Assembly (NCBI GenBank): GCA_900552335.1
Contig: URZL01000019.1
Location: 1-8,221 of the forward strand
Length of the DNA stretch: 8,221 nucleotides
Source of the DNA: an uncultured Mycoplasmatota bacterium
GTDB lineage: Bacteria > Bacillota_I > Bacilli_A > RF39 > UBA660
Reading direction: 5' to 3'
Position numbers and translations under genes: made by a program. Shown piece after piece: positions 6,668 through 8,221 of the stretch (positions are counted from its first letter, which is position 1; every line of letters begins with the position of its first letter). The notes beneath the pieces were generated by a model. The model saw only the letters and a list, made by a program, of their open reading frames with translations, searched no databases and was not told where the DNA came from.

Positions 6668-7360
6668 ATGGCAAAATTTTGTACAAAATGTGGTAAAGCA
6701 TTAGAAGAAGGAAAAGCTTGTACTTGCAGTCAAAAAGAAGTAACAAGTGGATCTTTATTCACAGAATGTGTAGAAATTGTAAAGAACTTTATAAAAAAAC
6801 CAATTGATACATTGGAAGAAAACATTGATGAAACTAAAACAAATCATGCTTTTGTTATGATAGGAGTAAATGCAGTAGCAGTAGGATTATTTATTCTTGT
6901 TTTAGTAAAACAATTATTAGGTAGTATTACAACATTAATCAATCCATATGCTTATTTAGGTCTTGGAACAGCTAAAATGGAAATACCATATGTTAAAATT
7001 TTCTTTATAGCTTTAGTGGTAACTATTATTGTGATATTATTAATTGCTTTATGTAGTTATTTATTATCTGCTAAAGTATTTAAATCAGAAACTAGCATGA
7101 AAAAAATGATTACTTTATTTGGATTTTCATCTATTATTTCATCTGTTAGTTTATTAGCAGCAGCAATCTTATCATTCATTAATGTTTATATTGGTTTATT
7201 TGTATATATGGCCGGTTCTTTATTAAATACTTATTATAATTATAAAGGATTAGAATTTGCTTGTGACACAGATAGAAACAAATTAGGATACATCTTAATG
7301 CCATCTGTACTAGTTGTAAGCGTAGTAGTTGGTTACTTATTACCAAAAATCATGATGTAA
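6668..7360 (+). CDS. Zinc-ribbon polytopic membrane protein (Yip1-like layout)
   Basis: This 230-residue protein starts with a reduced zinc ribbon, C5-x2-C8 and C18-x-C20 (KFCTKCG ... CTCS). A cytoplasmic helical linker follows, containing FIKKPIDTLEEN, a motif type seen before the membrane part of Yip1/DUF-type bacterial proteins. I count five hydrophobic segments, at about 61-84, 109-134, 147-170, 172-190 and 207-226. Function is unknown. A ribbon followed by four or five membrane helices recurs in Bacillota next to TcaA-like proteins, so the two proteins may act together at the membrane (inference). The ribosome site GGAAGAGGG overlaps the upstream stop region (6654-6662). The gene ends directly before a terminator. 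The second half of the ribbon is CxC rather than CxxC, which may weaken zinc binding. Confidence 0.75.
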   Translation: MAKFCTKCGKALEEGKACTCSQKEVTSGSLFTECVEIVKNFIKKPIDTLEENIDETKTNHAFVMIGVNAVAVGLFILVLVKQLLGSITTLINPYAYLGLGTAKMEIPYVKIFFIALVVTIIVILLIALCSYLLSAKVFKSETSMKKMITLFGFSSIISSVSLLAAAILSFINVYIGLFVYMAGSLLNTYYNYKGLEFACDTDRNKLGYILMPSVLVVSVVVGYLLPKIMM

Positions 7361-7367
7361 AAAAACT

Positions 7368-7393
7368 AGAACTTCACAAGTTCTGTTTTTTTT
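7368..7393 (+). terminator. Intrinsic terminator of the zinc-ribbon operon
   Basis: AGAACTT (7368-7374) pairs with AAGTTCT (7378-7384) around a 3-base loop, followed by eight T (7386-7393). It begins seven bases after the stop codon. Confidence 0.9.
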
Positions 7394-7401
7394 AGTATAA
7401 T
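7373..7401 (+). promoter_or_regulatory. Promoter of rnc, overlapping the preceding terminator
   Basis: A perfect -10 TATAAT (7396-7401) lies 17 bases after TTCACA (7373-7378). The -35 sits inside the terminator hairpin and the T-run is part of the spacer. A start near 7408 would leave a leader of only about nine bases, beginning at the ribosome site GGTGAT (7408-7413). The -10 is convincing; the -35 is moderate. Confidence 0.7.
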
Positions 7402-7407
7402 GGTGTA

Positions 7408-7413
7408 GGTGAT
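7408..7413 (+). promoter_or_regulatory. Ribosome binding site GGTGAT of rnc
   Basis: GGTGAT lies three bases before the ATG at 7417, matching the other leading genes and supporting this start. Confidence 0.75.
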
Positions 7414-7416
7414 ACT

Positions 7417-8076
7417 ATGGAATTATTAGATCAAATGAAAATTAAACCAAATAATATGGAATTATATGAAGAAGCATTCACACATACATCTTATGCAAAT
7501 GAGCATGGTTGCATTAGTTATGAACGATTGGAATATTTAGGAGATGCTATTTTGGAGTTTATTATGAGTGATTACTTGTACAGAAATACCGATTATCCAG
7601 AAGGCGATATGACTAAAATTAGAGCTCACTATGTTTGTGAAAATGCGTTATACGAATATTCTTTACATGCTAAATTAAATGAGTATTTAAGATTAGGTAA
7701 TGGGGAAGAAGAAAACGGTGGAAAATATCGAAAAGCAATTGTAGCAGATATTTATGAGGCTTTTATAGGCGCTTTGTATTTAGATCAGGGAATTGATACA
7801 GCAAAAACATTCATTTATCAAACCGCTATTCCATATGTAAAAGATAACAAATTAGATTTTTATCATGACTACAAATCAAAACTACAAGAATTTGTACAAA
7901 CAGATAAAAGATGTTTAGAATATGTACTTGTAAGTGAAGAGGGTCCAGCACACAATAAAACTTTTGAAGTCATTGTAAAAATAGATGATATTATTTATGG
8001 TAGAGGAAAAGCTCATAGCAAAAAAGAGGCAGAACAATTAGCCGCTAAAAGTGCCTTAGAAAAAAGTGTAAAATAG
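7417..8076 (+). CDS. rnc: Ribonuclease III
   Basis: RNase III cuts double-stranded RNA, for example in rRNA precursor maturation, leaving 3' two-base overhangs. The 219 residues match the usual bacterial length (about 225). The nuclease domain (about 1-140) carries the signature E36-RLEYLGD43, with acidic residues E36, E39 and D43, then E62 (PEGDMTKIRA), and D111 and E114 in ADIYEAFIGALYLD. These correspond to the metal-binding active-site set of the family. The double-stranded-RNA-binding domain (about 151-217) shows DYKSKLQEFVQ, GPAHNKTFEV, and GRGKAHSKKEAEQLAAKSAL. All key residues are present. It has its own promoter and a terminator just after its stop. The common neighbours acpP/plsX and smc/ftsY are not next to it here. 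Confidence 0.97.
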   Translation: MELLDQMKIKPNNMELYEEAFTHTSYANEHGCISYERLEYLGDAILEFIMSDYLYRNTDYPEGDMTKIRAHYVCENALYEYSLHAKLNEYLRLGNGEEENGGKYRKAIVADIYEAFIGALYLDQGIDTAKTFIYQTAIPYVKDNKLDFYHDYKSKLQEFVQTDKRCLEYVLVSEEGPAHNKTFEVIVKIDDIIYGRGKAHSKKEAEQLAAKSALEKSVK

Positions 8077-8100
8077 TACTAAAAAAGGTACTATTTTATT
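8070..8100 (+). terminator. Probable intrinsic terminator of rnc
   Basis: AAAATAGTAC (8070-8079) pairs with GTACTATTTT (8088-8097) around an 8-base loop, followed by T-rich sequence interrupted by A. The rnc stop codon TAG lies within the left arm. The T-run is modest, so termination may be partial. Confidence 0.7.
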
Positions 8101-8111
8101 TTGATAACAGA

Positions 8112-8140
8112 TTGTGATTTTTTTTAAAATATTATATAAT
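8112..8140 (+). promoter_or_regulatory. Sigma-A-type promoter of the prepilin-like gene
   Basis: TTGTGA (8112-8117) and a perfect TATAAT (8135-8140) are separated by 17 bases. A start near 8147 gives a leader of about 15 bases, containing GGTGAT (8153-8158) three bases before the ATG. Confidence 0.85.
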
Positions 8141-8161
8141 GAGAACAGAATAGGTGATAGA

Positions 8162-8221
8162 ATGAGAAAAGGATTTACGTTAGTAGAATTATTAGCTGTA
8201 ATAGCGATCGTAGCAGTACTG
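8162..8221 (+). CDS. Prepilin-type protein with N-terminal cleavage/methylation motif (3' truncated)
   Basis: Only the first 20 codons are in the window. They encode MRK followed by GFTLVELLAVIAIVAVL, the class III signal of type IV pilins and pseudopilins. Prepilin peptidase would cut after G4 and methylate F5; E9 is the conserved +5 glutamate, and the hydrophobic helix runs on to the window end. The product is therefore a pilin, ComG-type pseudopilin, or another secreted protein using this signal; which one cannot be decided without the C-terminal domain. A consensus promoter and GGTGAT ribosome site precede it, so it starts its own unit. Confidence 0.9.
   Translation, partial: MRKGFTLVELLAVIAIVAVL

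Noticed and set aside
1..8221. CRISPR arrays, tRNA or rRNA genes, insertion sequences
   Set aside because: No spaced direct repeats, cloverleaf-like sequences, transposase frames or terminal inverted repeats were seen on either strand.

Overview
The window is strongly A+T-rich DNA with Gram-positive-style promoters and Shine-Dalgarno sequences, short intergenic gaps and intrinsic terminators. TopA, RNase III, a TcaA-like zinc-ribbon membrane protein and a prepilin-type start all fit a low-GC member of Bacillota, probably of the Bacilli/Mycoplasmatota branch. The split dehydratase/activase genes suggest an anaerobe, perhaps an uncultured gut lineage. That placement is inference: there is no rRNA or ribosomal protein gene here. 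All nine visible stop codons are TAA (7) or TAG (2). The genetic code looks standard.

Left edge (1-321): the last 16 codons of a rightward gene, then a bidirectional terminator shared with a leftward gene for a 54-residue, 11-cysteine protein of DUF1540 type, then a short divergent intergenic region.

Main operon (322-3218): three genes joined by identical 8-base overlaps. The first two are paralogous proteins of the 2-hydroxyacyl-CoA dehydratase (HgdB/DUF2229) superfamily, each with three matching cysteines. The third is an HgdC-type ATP-dependent activase. They look like a complete two-component ATP-driven reductase, with the activase passing low-potential electrons to a two-subunit iron-sulfur partner. 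The substrate cannot be read from the sequence, and classical 2-hydroxyglutarate fermentation genes are absent. This is the least understood system in the window.

Housekeeping and envelope part (3219-8221): topA has its own strong promoter, a TTG start and three C-terminal zinc fingers, and ends in a terminator. It is followed by a two-gene unit of zinc-ribbon membrane proteins, one TcaA-like with a large outer domain and one with about five membrane segments. After another terminator comes rnc (RNase III), then a terminator and a consensus promoter driving a gene with a textbook type IV prepilin N-terminus, cut off by the window end.

A feature running through the window is the ribosome binding site. 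Five transcription-unit-leading genes have GGTGAT (or AGTGAT) exactly three bases before the start codon. This is the downstream part of the extended Shine-Dalgarno sequence and helps fix starts, including that of the small leftward gene and the TTG of topA.
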